The position numbers and the translations under genes were made by a program. Positions 50,516 to 59,028 of a stretch of DNA of 64,000 bases are shown in pieces; position 1 is the stretch's first letter; the number at the start of each line of letters is the position of its first letter. This DNA is from Halorussus halophilus (GTDB lineage Archaea > Halobacteriota > Halobacteria > Halobacteriales > Haladaptataceae): assembly GCF_008831545.1 (NCBI RefSeq), contig NZ_CP044523.1, forward strand, positions 3,348,001 through 3,412,000, written 5' to 3'. The notes under the pieces are model-generated. The model had not been told where the DNA came from. It ran no database searches and saw only the letters and a list, made by a program, of their open reading frames with translations.

Positions 50516-50989
50516 TTACCACGGGACGTCGGGTACCCCGACGCGAGCGCGTCGGCGGTAGATGTAGTACGTGGCGAACGGGACGCTAACGAGGAAGCCA
50601 GCGATGACCGGCAGTGAAAACTGGGAATTACCGGAGATGACGACGATGAAAGCGACGAGAATCGCGACGACTAGCCCCGGTGCCGCCAACAGTGCCTGTC
50701 GCATCGGGTTCGGAGCCCACTGCCCGCTCGTTCGGTCGATGTAGCTCGCGTCCCGATACACCGCCAGCGGGAAGTACGCCGTGAGGAAGGCGAACGGAAT
50801 TCCGAGAGCGACCAGCGACAGTTGGACCGTGCTCCCGCCGAACCCGAACGACGACTCGAACTGAGACGCGACTGCGAGCCACGCCAACGCCACCAGCCAG
50901 AGCAAGAACGTGACGGGAATCGCGGCGACCCAGTACCAGTGGTGGTGGTCGTGGCTCCGTCGTACGTAGCCCGACTCGGAACTGCTCAT
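50516..50989 (-). CDS. Four-helix membrane protein, unknown function
   Basis: This 157-aa protein begins with a polar, His-rich segment (SHDHHHWYW) followed by four hydrophobic segments (about 19-42, 52-75, 100-120 and 123-140). The C-terminus carries RRRARVGVPDVPW. No family is recognised. The His-rich start could bind metal, but that is speculative. It lies 85 nt upstream of hemC on the same strand. Confidence 0.68.
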   Translation of the reverse strand: MSSSESGYVRRSHDHHHWYWVAAIPVTFLLWLVALAWLAVASQFESSFGFGGSTVQLSLVALGIPFAFLTAYFPLAVYRDASYIDRTSGQWAPNPMRQALLAAPGLVVAILVAFIVVISGNSQFSLPVIAGFLVSVPFATYYIYRRRARVGVPDVPW

Positions 50990-51064
50990 AGCGAGTCGTT
51001 AGGACTCCGGGATAATACGGGTGTCGTACTCTGGTAGCAGGTCGTCGCTCGACTCCCCAGTCGC

Positions 51065-51718
51065 TCAGTAATCGACCCCAGACGAGCCTGTCGTCGTATC
51101 GTCTCCCATCGCGTCACCTCCTGTCGTCGTCTCCTCTTCCGACGTGGTGGTCTCCGTTGCCGTCGTAGTCATCGACCCCGGCTTCACCACCGACCCCTCC
51201 GCGTCCAGAACCCACCAGATGTCGTTCACTCCCTGCCCCTTCGCGTCACCGGGTTCCTCGTCGGAGGCGAAATAGTAGAGCGGCCAGCCGTTCGCCGTCA
51301 CCTGCGTCGAACCGTCTGCCCGCTCGATGGTGCCCAACTCGGCCGAAACGTCCTCTTCTGCCGAGACAGCATCCGCACTCTCCACGGTCAGTGGCGGCCA
51401 CGCTTCGGCACACGAGTCGGTGCAGACGCTCTCGCCTGCACCCTGCGTGTCGCTCTCGAACATGTAGAGAGTCATCCCGGCCGAATCCACGAGGATGGTG
51501 CCCAACTCGGCGTGCGAGCGCGTTCGAACCGTCGCGTCTCCGGCCATCGTAGTGGTCGCTCCTGCTGTCGTCGTGGATTGTCCTTCCGTCGGTGCCGCTG
51601 TGGTCGTCTCTGTCGTTTCGTCGTCACTCTGGCTCCCCGTGTTTCCGGTACAACCAGCGAGTCCAACCGAGAGCGTACCGGCCGTCACGGCGAGGAAGGT
51701 TCGTCGGGTCGAATCCAT
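51065..51718 (-). CDS. Secreted lipoprotein with two Lipoprotein_15-type repeats
   Basis: This 217-aa protein has a Tat signal (TRRTFLAVTAGTLSVG), a lipobox LAGC (about 20-23) and Thr-rich linkers at both ends. The folded part has two copies of the secreted repeat of unknown function (Lipoprotein_15, PF03640-like): LGTILVDSAGMTLYMFESD with CTDSCAEAWPPL, and ADGSTQVTANGWPLYYFASD with GVNDIWWVLD. In some bacteria such proteins sit with redox or heme genes. It follows a small membrane-protein gene and a regulator gene on the same strand. Confidence 0.85.
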   Translation of the reverse strand: MDSTRRTFLAVTAGTLSVGLAGCTGNTGSQSDDETTETTTAAPTEGQSTTTAGATTTMAGDATVRTRSHAELGTILVDSAGMTLYMFESDTQGAGESVCTDSCAEAWPPLTVESADAVSAEEDVSAELGTIERADGSTQVTANGWPLYYFASDEEPGDAKGQGVNDIWWVLDAEGSVVKPGSMTTTATETTTSEEETTTGGDAMGDDTTTGSSGVDY

Positions 51719-51811
51719 GACAGGAGCGACGACGCTCCGGGGAAAGAACGTTTTCCGAAGTTAGTCCAAAATTCGTCCAAGGTTCGCGGCTTCGGAGATT
51801 TCGAACTGGTG

Positions 51812-52114
51812 TCACTGCCACGTGATGCGAGCGAGGAAGACGAGCGCGACGAGTTCGAGACCGCAGAGGAACGTCATGCCGACCTGGACGTCCGTGCCAG
51901 CGTTGACGAACCAGCCGACGAAGTCTGGGTGGAGAACGTAGTAGTAGAGCCAGAGGAGGTTCTCCACGAGGAGAAAGCCACCGAACACCAGCAAGCCCAG
52001 CGTGTGAGCGGCACCGTGTCGTCGATAGTTCCGGAGCCAGACCGAACCGAGGGCTACCAGCAACAGGACGTTCACGCCTGCGGCGGCCCTCGCCACGTCA
52101 AGCCAGACTGCCAT
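51812..52114 (-). CDS. Three-helix membrane protein, unknown function
   Basis: This 100-aa protein has three hydrophobic segments (about 8-24, 36-58 and 74-95) and few charged residues. No family is recognised. It lies between a winged-helix regulator gene (54 nt upstream) and the secreted lipoprotein gene (94 nt downstream), all on the minus strand, so the three may work together in an envelope response. Confidence 0.7.
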   Translation of the reverse strand: MAVWLDVARAAAGVNVLLLVALGSVWLRNYRRHGAAHTLGLLVFGGFLLVENLLWLYYYVLHPDFVGWFVNAGTDVQVGMTFLCGLELVALVFLARITWQ

Positions 52115-52168
52115 CGGTTCCTCCTCGGAGCGCGTCGGTAATATGTACTGTCCAAATTTCGTCCATAG

Positions 52169-52465
52169 TTACTCCTCTTCCTCCGCATCCGCTTCCACGG
52201 TGTCCAGAATCTCCTCGACCGTCGTCCAGTTCGCCTTCGTCTGGTCGGTGAACAGGTAGACAGCGCCGTACTCGTCGGCGCTCTGCTTCACGACGTTGTT
52301 GTCACCCAGAACGTCCAGATGGTGGCGTATCGTCGTGTAGTCTAAGTCCAACTCCTCGGCCAGTTCGTTGGCGTTCCGCGGCCGCTGGTCGAGCGCCCGG
52401 ACGATGCGGACCCTCGTGGGTCCACCGCGGGAACTCGCCAGCACGTACCAGAGAACGCCGTCCAT
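52169..52465 (-). CDS. Winged-helix transcription regulator
   Basis: This 98-aa DNA-binding protein has an ArsR-like winged helix: TRVRIVRALDQRPRNANELAEEL, then recognition helix DYTTIRHHLDVLGDNNVV (about 42-59) and wing residues GAVYLFTD. The acidic C-terminal helix could serve dimerisation. ATG 52465 gives the usual short N-terminus; the frame upstream is Ser/Arg-rich and overlaps the divergent cinA gene. It probably controls its own operon (membrane protein and lipoprotein) or the divergent gene. Confidence 0.85.
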   Translation of the reverse strand: MDGVLWYVLASSRGGPTRVRIVRALDQRPRNANELAEELDLDYTTIRHHLDVLGDNNVVKQSADEYGAVYLFTDQTKANWTTVEEILDTVEADAEEEE

Positions 52466-52553
52466 CGTCCGTGACGATGGGTAGGGGGTTGAAAATAACC
52501 TCGGTCGGCGGAGGGCGCGCCTCTTTTCCCCGCGGCACCCGTCGTATTTCTCG

Positions 52554-53288
52554 ATGGAAGTCGCCATTCTCACCGTCGGCGACGAGGTGCTGGCCGGTGA
52601 CACCGAAAACACCAACGCGACGTGGCTCGCGCGTCGGTTGACCGAGCGCGGCGCGACGGTCGTCCGCATCCTCACAGTGCCCGACGACCGCAACCTGCTG
52701 GCAGAAACGGTCGCAGAGTGGGCAGACGCCTTCGACGCCGTAGTTGTGACCGGCGGCCTCGGGGGCACCCACGACGACGTGACCGTGGACGCGTTGGCAG
52801 ATGCCTTCGACCGCGAACTCACAGTCGAAGACGCCGTCCACCGAGACGTCCTCCAGACCGTGGCCGCCTACCGGGATGCGAATCCCGAGACGGTCGAAGC
52901 GCACGAACTAGACTTAGACGTCGATGCGTGGGCGTCGCTGCCCGAGGGGAGTCGCGCGCTGGTGAACTCCGAGGGGCTGTGTCCAGGGTGCGTGCTGGAG
53001 AACGTCTACGCGTTCCCGGGAGTCCCGGCCGAGATGAAGGCCCTGTTCGAACAGGTCGCGGCGGAGTTCGAGGGAGACGCCGTCTCCACGACGCTGTACA
53101 CGCCGCAACCGGAAGCATCGTTGCTAGACGCGCTCACGGGTGTCCGCGAGCGGTTCGACGTGACGGTCGGTAGCTACCCCGACGCGGCGGCCAGCAATCG
53201 CCTGAAGGTGACCGGAACCGACCCCGAGACGGTCGCCGACGCCGTCGAGTGGTTGCGCGAGCGCGTCGAGGTCACCCGCGAAGCGTAG
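52554..53288 (+). CDS. CinA-type molybdopterin-binding domain protein
   Basis: This 244-aa protein is the MoCF-biosynthesis/molybdopterin-binding (COG1058) domain of the CinA family without the C-terminal amidohydrolase. It starts EVAILTVGDEVLAGDTENTNATWLARRL and has VVVTGGLGGTHDDVTVDALA (about 63-82). In CinA this domain is linked to ADP-ribose pyrophosphatase activity in nucleotide salvage; other family members bind molybdopterin. The exact role here is open. It is divergent from the winged-helix regulator. Confidence 0.88.
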   Translation: MEVAILTVGDEVLAGDTENTNATWLARRLTERGATVVRILTVPDDRNLLAETVAEWADAFDAVVVTGGLGGTHDDVTVDALADAFDRELTVEDAVHRDVLQTVAAYRDANPETVEAHELDLDVDAWASLPEGSRALVNSEGLCPGCVLENVYAFPGVPAEMKALFEQVAAEFEGDAVSTTLYTPQPEASLLDALTGVRERFDVTVGSYPDAAASNRLKVTGTDPETVADAVEWLRERVEVTREA

Positions 53289-53307
53289 TCCGCGCGGCGA
53301 CGCGGCA

Positions 53308-54648
53308 CTACAACGCTTCTTTGTACGCTTCCAGCGTCTCCTCTACGTCCTCGTCGGTGTGGGCGTAGCTGAGGAACTGCGACTCGTACTGGTTCGCGGT
53401 GAGGAAGACGCCCTGTTCGCGCATCGCGGGCCAGAACAGTCGCTCCCAGCGTTCTGTCTCGGCACTGTTTATGTCGCCCTTGTCCTTCGGACAGTACTCG
53501 AATCGCGGGCACTCCGGTCGCTGGCGGCAGCCTGCTTCGCACTGGCCGTCCAAGTCGCGCGGTCCACGGCGGGTGAACGCGACCTTGAACATGCTGTCGT
53601 AGCCCAGCACGGTGTACTCCGGCGCGTGGTCGGCCAGAATGTCGGTCAGCCCGGAGCGAAGTTTCTCGCCGAGTCGGTTCACGTGGTCGTACACGTCGTT
53701 CTCGGCGGCGTAGCGAAGCATCTCCAACCCGGCCGTCAGCGAGAGCGGGTGGCCCGAGTACGTTCCGGCTTGGAACACGTCGCCGACCGGCGTGAGATTC
53801 TCCATGATTTCGGCTGGGCCGCCGACCGCACCGACGGGGAACCCACCGCCGATGACCTTGGCGAGCGTCGTCAAGTCCGGCGTGACGCCGAACTTGCCCT
53901 GCGCGCACTGCAAGCCGCCGACGCGGAATCCGGTCATCACTTCGTCGAAAATCAGGAGCGCGCCGTGGTCGTTCGTCACTTCACGCAAGGTTTCGAGGTA
54001 GCCCGAGACAGGGCCGACAGACGCGCAGTTGCCCAGAATCGGCTCTACGAGAATGCACGCAATCTCGTCGCCGCGCTCCTCGAACACTGACTTCACTGCC
54101 TGCTCGTCGTTGAACGGTACGGTGATGGTCTCCTCAGCGAACGCCGCCGGAATGCCATCGGAACTCGGCGCGCCGACGCCGCCCGACTTCCCTTCCACGA
54201 GCGTCGAGTCCTGCGCACCGTGGTAGCCGCCCTGCATGACGACGATTTTGTCTCTGCCGGTGTGCCCGCGTGCGAGTCGCACTGCCGAAACGGTTGCTTC
54301 GGTCCCCGAATTCACGAACCGCACCATCTCGATGCTCGGCACGTGGCGCGCGATGAACTCGCCCAACTCGACTTCGACTTCGGTGGGCGCGCCGTACATC
54401 GGTCCGTCGGCCAGTTGCGACTGAATCCTACTCTGGACCTCTTGGGGCAGGTCGTGGCCCAGAAGCAGAGGACCGTAGCCCATCACGTAGTCGATGTACT
54501 TGTTGCCGTCCGCGTCGATGACGTGCGCGCCGTCGCCGCGCTGGACGAAGAAGGGGTACGGTCGCGTCGCCCGCACCGGGGAGTTGACCCCGCCCGGCAA
54601 GACGGAGAGTGCCCGGTCGTAGAGTTCCCGCGAGTTCTCGTGGTTCAT
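53308..54648 (-). CDS. hemL: Glutamate-1-semialdehyde 2,1-aminomutase
   Basis: This 446-aa PLP enzyme makes 5-aminolevulinate, the first committed tetrapyrrole precursor in the C5 pathway. The N-terminus [19 protein letters not shown] and the PLP-lysine motif [19 protein letters not shown] (about 259-277) are clear. A Cys-rich insertion not usual for the family lies near 365-395: [11 protein letters not shown] then PRFEYC, followed by [13 protein letters not shown]. The four Cys could bind a metal. It lies on the minus strand beside the other hem genes. Confidence 0.94.
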   Translation of the reverse strand: MNHENSRELYDRALSVLPGGVNSPVRATRPYPFFVQRGDGAHVIDADGNKYIDYVMGYGPLLLGHDLPQEVQSRIQSQLADGPMYGAPTEVEVELGEFIARHVPSIEMVRFVNSGTEATVSAVRLARGHTGRDKIVVMQGGYHGAQDSTLVEGKSGGVGAPSSDGIPAAFAEETITVPFNDEQAVKSVFEERGDEIACILVEPILGNCASVGPVSGYLETLREVTNDHGALLIFDEVMTGFRVGGLQCAQGKFGVTPDLTTLAKVIGGGFPVGAVGGPAEIMENLTPVGDVFQAGTYSGHPLSLTAGLEMLRYAAENDVYDHVNRLGEKLRSGLTDILADHAPEYTVLGYDSMFKVAFTRRGPRDLDGQCEAGCRQRPECPRFEYCPKDKGDINSAETERWERLFWPAMREQGVFLTANQYESQFLSYAHTDEDVEETLEAYKEAL

Positions 54649-54732
54649 GCACGGGGGTTCAGTCGCGGGCTTCTTAGCATTGGCTCATTCGGCGCGCGCG
54701 GCGGTTCCCGCGACTCCCGCGACGGCTTCGGG

Positions 54733-54750
54733 GACCGTAAAAAAGGACCG
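54733..54750 (-). terminator. T-run terminator after amt-PII gene
   Basis: On the minus strand CGGTCCTTTTTTACGGTC follows the transporter stop by about 40 nt and contains six T flanked by repeated GGTCC-type halves. It lies between the amt-PII and hemL genes and would separate their transcripts. Confidence 0.5.
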
Positions 54751-54788
54751 TGACGATTGTAGTTCTATCTGCTCCCGTTACCAGACGT

Positions 54789-56453
54789 TCAGACCGCTTC
54801 CGGGCCGCGCATGCCCGTGCGAACCTGACAGGCGTCCTCGACCGGCAGGACGAATATCTTGCCGTCGCCCGGTTCGCCGGTGTCTGCGGCCTCACGAATT
54901 GCTTCGACCACCTCGTCGGCGGGCACGTCGGCGACGACGCACTCGACTTTCACCTTCTGGTGCAAATCGACGGTGTACTCCTCGCCGCGCCACTGTCCGG
55001 TCTTCGCGGGCTGACTGCCGCGGCCCGAAACGTTCGTCACCGTCAGACTCGGCGCACCGACCTGTGCGAGTGCGGTCTTGACGTTGCTCAGACGGTCGGG
55101 GCGAATTACTGCGGTGACCATCTTGATGCCCCCGTCGTTGGGCGGGCCTCCGCCGTCCGTGCGAACCGCGCCAGCCTCGACTTCCGGTTGGCCGAACTCG
55201 GGGTAGGTGTCCACGCCGTGTTCGGAACTGTCCAGTCCGTCGCGCTCGTGGTCCGCCGTGACGCGGGCCTGTCCGAGACTCTTCGCGATACCGAAGACAA
55301 GGTAGGTCGCCGCAATCGTCCAGACTGCGATGAGCGCGACGCCTGCGACCTGTGCGACCAGCGAGGAGACGCTGAAGCCTTCGACTGCGACGAAGGGGTA
55401 GGCGAGCGCGCCCAGAACGCCAGCGGAGCCGTGGACGGGGAACACCGCACACACGTCGTCTATCTTCAGGCGCTTCTCGACAAACTCGAAGACCACGGGC
55501 AACTGTGCGCCAGCGAGCAGTCCGACGGCAATCGCGCCGGGCCAGACGATGGCGTCGGCGATGCCAGTGATGCCGACTAGACCGGCCAGCATGCCGTTGG
55601 CGACGTAGAGCGTGTCTACCTTGTCGGTCTTGTACATCGACACCGCACCCGCGCCGATTGCTCCGGCGGCCATGCCGAGGGTCGTCACCAGTGCGACGCG
55701 GCCGACGTAGCTGAACGCGTCGAGTTGCAGGCTGCCGTTCTCCACGACGAACACCGTCGCGGCGGTGCCGACGTTGAAGCCGTACCAGCCGAAGGCGAGG
55801 ATGAGGGTGCCGAGGACCGCGAACGTCAGCGAGTGACCGGGGATGACGTTGACCGTACCGTCGTCGTTGAAGCGGCCGAGACGCGGGCCGATGACGTAGG
55901 CGGCCGTCAGACCGGCGATGCCGCCGAGTCCGTGGACGATCATCCCGCCCGCGAAGTCGTGGAAGCCGAGTTCGGCGAGGATGCCGCCGCCCCACGTGAA
56001 GCCGACGACGACGGGGTAGATGATGCCCGCCAGCAGGATGGTGTAGGTCACGTAGGCGCGGAGTTTCGCGCGGCCCGCGACTGCGCCGGAGACGATGGTC
56101 GCGGCGGTCATGGCGAACACCGCGCCGAAGAGCCAACTCACCCATCCGGCCGACCCGCCGTTGATGTAGGCGAACGACTCGGCGATGGTGGTCGATTCGG
56201 GGCCGGTCAAGCCACCGACGAGCGAGGAGACGCCCGCGCCGACGAGGAAGTACAGCAGGACGCCGACACTCCACGTCAGCAGGTTCTTCGTCAACTGGTT
56301 GGCGACGTTCTTCGAACGCACCTGTCCGGCTTCGAGCATAGCGAACCCGGCGTGCATGAAGAAGATGAGGAACGTCACGACTAACACCCACATCAGGTTC
56401 ACACCCTCCGCGAGGGTTTGCAAGTCGGTCGCCTGTAGCAACGTCGCCTTCAC
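54789..56453 (-). CDS. Ammonium transporter with fused PII signalling domain
   Basis: This 554-aa protein has two parts. Residues about 15-415 form an Amt channel of about eleven helices, with the twin pore histidines in [16 protein letters not shown] and [16 protein letters not shown] linker follows, and residues 445-554 are a full PII (GlnK) domain: [19 protein letters not shown]-loop [20 protein letters not shown] and the end signature [19 protein letters not shown]. Normally PII is a free trimer that plugs Amt; here the two are one chain. The GTG start at 56453 has a GGAGGTG ribosome site about 9 nt upstream. The Tyr at the uridylylation position is kept (EEY). Confidence 0.93.
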   Translation of the reverse strand: MKATLLQATDLQTLAEGVNLMWVLVVTFLIFFMHAGFAMLEAGQVRSKNVANQLTKNLLTWSVGVLLYFLVGAGVSSLVGGLTGPESTTIAESFAYINGGSAGWVSWLFGAVFAMTAATIVSGAVAGRAKLRAYVTYTILLAGIIYPVVVGFTWGGGILAELGFHDFAGGMIVHGLGGIAGLTAAYVIGPRLGRFNDDGTVNVIPGHSLTFAVLGTLILAFGWYGFNVGTAATVFVVENGSLQLDAFSYVGRVALVTTLGMAAGAIGAGAVSMYKTDKVDTLYVANGMLAGLVGITGIADAIVWPGAIAVGLLAGAQLPVVFEFVEKRLKIDDVCAVFPVHGSAGVLGALAYPFVAVEGFSVSSLVAQVAGVALIAVWTIAATYLVFGIAKSLGQARVTADHERDGLDSSEHGVDTYPEFGQPEVEAGAVRTDGGGPPNDGGIKMVTAVIRPDRLSNVKTALAQVGAPSLTVTNVSGRGSQPAKTGQWRGEEYTVDLHQKVKVECVVADVPADEVVEAIREAADTGEPGDGKIFVLPVEDACQVRTGMRGPEAV

Positions 56454-56843
56454 GAATCGTCCACCTCCGCTAGCTCGACGAGATCATCTGGACAACTGTT
56501 CACGATTACGGAGTATTCATCCGCGTTCGTACTCTGGCTCACGGTATATCGTGATGACGGAGTGCTACATAAGCTTGTGTGTTGACAAAAGAAAATTTTT
56601 CAAGCACCTATTAGACGGCCGTCCGATTTAAAAGCAGGTAATATCGATATAAGGTTGTATACCGTCCAGAAACCGGACGTTCGACAGCTCTATTTCTGGA
56701 CGGACGGTCACCGATGTTAGCAAGTGACAACGTCCGCGCCGAACCCCCACTGCGCGCAAAAATCGACCGCTCGGACGGCAGATTTTCGCATCGACTTCGA
56801 AACTGCAAACCAGCGGCAAACGACCGCGAAAACGCCGACGTGT
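56454..56843. promoter_or_regulatory. Upstream region of amt-PII with hairpin
   Basis: No gene is seen here. CCGTCCAGAAA (56662-56672) and TTTCTGGACGG (56693-56703) form a perfect 11-bp inverted repeat with a 20-nt loop. A GGTATATCG palindrome-like site lies near 56551-56560, and GCTTATGTAG (minus strand, near 56560-56570) may be the amt TATA box. The hairpin may end hemB transcripts or control amt. Confidence 0.5.
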
Positions 56844-57830
56844 CTACAGCGCGTATGCGACGTCCTCTGCGAAGTACGTCAGAATCAGATCCGCTCCAGC
56901 ACGTTTCATCGACAGCAACGATTCGAGTGCTACTTCCTCCAAGTCGAGCCAACCCTTCTCGGCGGCGGCGTGGAGCATCGCGTACTCGCCCGAGACGTTG
57001 TACGCCGCGATGGGGTGGTCGAACTCCTCGCGCAAGTCACGCACGATGTCGAGGTAGGGAAGCGCGGGCTTGACCATCAGCACGTCCGCGCCCTGCGCCA
57101 CGTCGAGTTCGACCTCTCGAATCGCCTCGCGGCGGTTCGCGGGGTCCATCTGGTAGTGTCGCCGGTCGCCGAACGCTGGCGCGCCGTCCGCGGCGTCGCG
57201 GAACGGCCCGTAGAACGCCGACTCGTACTTCGCGGCGTAGCTCATGATGGGCACGTCCGAGAACTCCGCGGCGTCCAGCGACTCCCGAATCGTGCCGACC
57301 ATCCCGTCCATCATTCCGGACGGCGCGACCATGTCAGCGCCTGCCTCGGCGTGCGAGACGGCGATTTTGCCGAGCAGGTCGAGCGTCTCGTCGTTCTTCA
57401 CCGTGAGTCGAGCTTCGGCTTCGTTCCGAGCGTCGTCTTCTAACACGCCGCAGTGACCGTGACTCGTGTATTCACACAAGCACACGTCGGTGAGAACGTA
57501 GGCGTCCGTTTCTGCTGCCACGCGGCGGGTCGCCTCCTGTACGACGCCGTCTTCGGCCCACGCGCGACTTCCTCGCTCGTCCTTCGACTCGGGGATGCCG
57601 AACAGCATCACCGCCTCTACACCCGTCTCAAGCACTTCTTCGACGCGCGCGACTGCCTGCTCGACGGGCACGCGCTCGTGGCCGGGCATCGTCTCGATTG
57701 GCGTCCGTTCGTCTGTCGTCGCGTCCACGAAGACGGGCGCGATGAGGTCCGAGGCGTCCACGTCGGTCTCGCTGACCATCTCGCGGATGCCGTCCCGGCG
57801 CAGTCGCCGTGGCCGGTCGATGGGATTCAT
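56844..57830 (-). CDS. hemB: Porphobilinogen synthase (5-aminolevulinate dehydratase)
   Basis: This 328-aa enzyme joins two 5-aminolevulinates to make porphobilinogen. Catalytic lysines lie in [18 protein letters not shown] (about 190-207) and [14 protein letters not shown] (about 243-256). The metal-site Cys-rich loop is [16 protein letters not shown] (about 118-133), the zinc-type form. ATG 57830 gives [13 protein letters not shown], the family start; the longer frame upstream is less likely. It runs on the minus strand, in the same direction as hemL, hemC and hemD. Confidence 0.95.
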   Translation of the reverse strand: MNPIDRPRRLRRDGIREMVSETDVDASDLIAPVFVDATTDERTPIETMPGHERVPVEQAVARVEEVLETGVEAVMLFGIPESKDERGSRAWAEDGVVQEATRRVAAETDAYVLTDVCLCEYTSHGHCGVLEDDARNEAEARLTVKNDETLDLLGKIAVSHAEAGADMVAPSGMMDGMVGTIRESLDAAEFSDVPIMSYAAKYESAFYGPFRDAADGAPAFGDRRHYQMDPANRREAIREVELDVAQGADVLMVKPALPYLDIVRDLREEFDHPIAAYNVSGEYAMLHAAAEKGWLDLEEVALESLLSMKRAGADLILTYFAEDVAYAL

Positions 57831-57935
57831 GCGTGAGTGTTCCTGCGCGACTGGCAAAACCGCGTCGCTCCCAGCACCGAGAGCGACCTCCGTGTGACAC
57901 AACGCCTTTAGCGGTTCCTGTTGATACACCAGCCA

Positions 57936-58697
57936 ATGACACTGTCCGCGCTCGTCGGTTTTTCATCGGCGACGAACTCGGCCCTCGCGGTACCGCTGGT
58001 AACTGTCGCCGACGTGACTCCGCTCGTTGGCCTTCTGACGCTCTGTCTGACTGGTGTCTTGCTATCCTCGGCGACTGCTAGTGGTCGGGTCCGGGAGTTC
58101 TTCGCGGACAATGGCGTCCTCATGCTCGTGGGCGCTGTAATGGTCGCGGCCATCCTCGGCATCTACCTCTTTTTCACCGCGGACCAAGCGGTTGCAGAGC
58201 GGTGGCTTAACCAGTACGGACTCGTCGCGCTCTTTCTGATCCTCATCTTGGAGGGCGCGATGTTGCTGTATTTCGCACCGAGCGAGATACTAGTCCCGAC
58301 CGGTGTCACCCTGATTGCCGACTCGCTGAACGACTGGGGAACCATCGCCGCCGTCATCCTCGTCGCCGTCGTCGGGGCGACTATCGGCCAGTACGCGCTG
58401 TTCCTGCTCGCCAAGCGCGGTGGCCGCGAGTACCTCCTCGAAAAGCGTTGGTTCCGCGTGGACGAATCGACGCTCGACCGCTTCGACGGGTGGTTCCAGA
58501 AGTGGGGCCGCGTCATCGTCCCGGTCAGTAACGCGCTCCTGTTCACGCGCGGGATGCTGACGGTCCCTGCGGGCTTCGCGGAGATGCGCGACTGGGAGTT
58601 CGTGGTCCTCTCAGCGATTGGCACTCTTATCTTCCAGTCGTGGCTCACCGTGGCGACGCTGTATCTCACTAAATCTGGCTATCTCGGGTTCCTCTGA
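57936..58697 (+). CDS. DedA/VTT family membrane protein
   Basis: This 253-aa protein has an N-terminal pair of hydrophobic segments, then a DedA (VTT/SNARE-associated) core with [27 protein letters not shown], the family arginine/glycine motif [15 protein letters not shown] (about 199-213) and a final helix [12 protein letters not shown]. DedA proteins help move phospholipids or polyprenyl phosphate across the membrane. ATG 57936 is preferred to a TTG 15 nt earlier. Confidence 0.85.
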   Translation: MTLSALVGFSSATNSALAVPLVTVADVTPLVGLLTLCLTGVLLSSATASGRVREFFADNGVLMLVGAVMVAAILGIYLFFTADQAVAERWLNQYGLVALFLILILEGAMLLYFAPSEILVPTGVTLIADSLNDWGTIAAVILVAVVGATIGQYALFLLAKRGGREYLLEKRWFRVDESTLDRFDGWFQKWGRVIVPVSNALLFTRGMLTVPAGFAEMRDWEFVVLSAIGTLIFQSWLTVATLYLTKSGYLGFL

Positions 58698-59028
58698 GTC
58701 GTTCTTGACTGCTTTCGAGCTCGGTGTGTCCAAAGTTAAATTATTCTGAAACAAATGTTTCTCCCGTCTATCGGTCGTCTGACCCGCCACCGGGCCTGAT
58801 ATCGATTTGACTCGACGCACTGTGAGGCGACAAACCTAACAACTTCCGTAACGTACCTAACTGTGCGCTCGCGTGCTAACTTCATCGCGTGCCATGCAAT
58901 GAACATCACCACGCGAGCGCGTTTCTGTAAGTAACTACTTCCACGAGCGCCAGTTGTATCCCTGTAAGCCAGTCGCGTTTTCGTGAGCAACGGCCACTCT
59001 CGAACGGAAAAATAGCGTACTTAGCCGC
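58698..59028. other. Convergent spacer with an 11-bp hairpin
   Basis: Between the ends of the DedA gene and the Fe-S oxidoreductase gene there is no supported ORF. GCGCTCGCGTG (58865-58875) and CACGCGAGCGC (58910-58920) form a perfect stem around a 34-nt loop. It could be a two-way transcript end or part of a small RNA. Confidence 0.5.
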
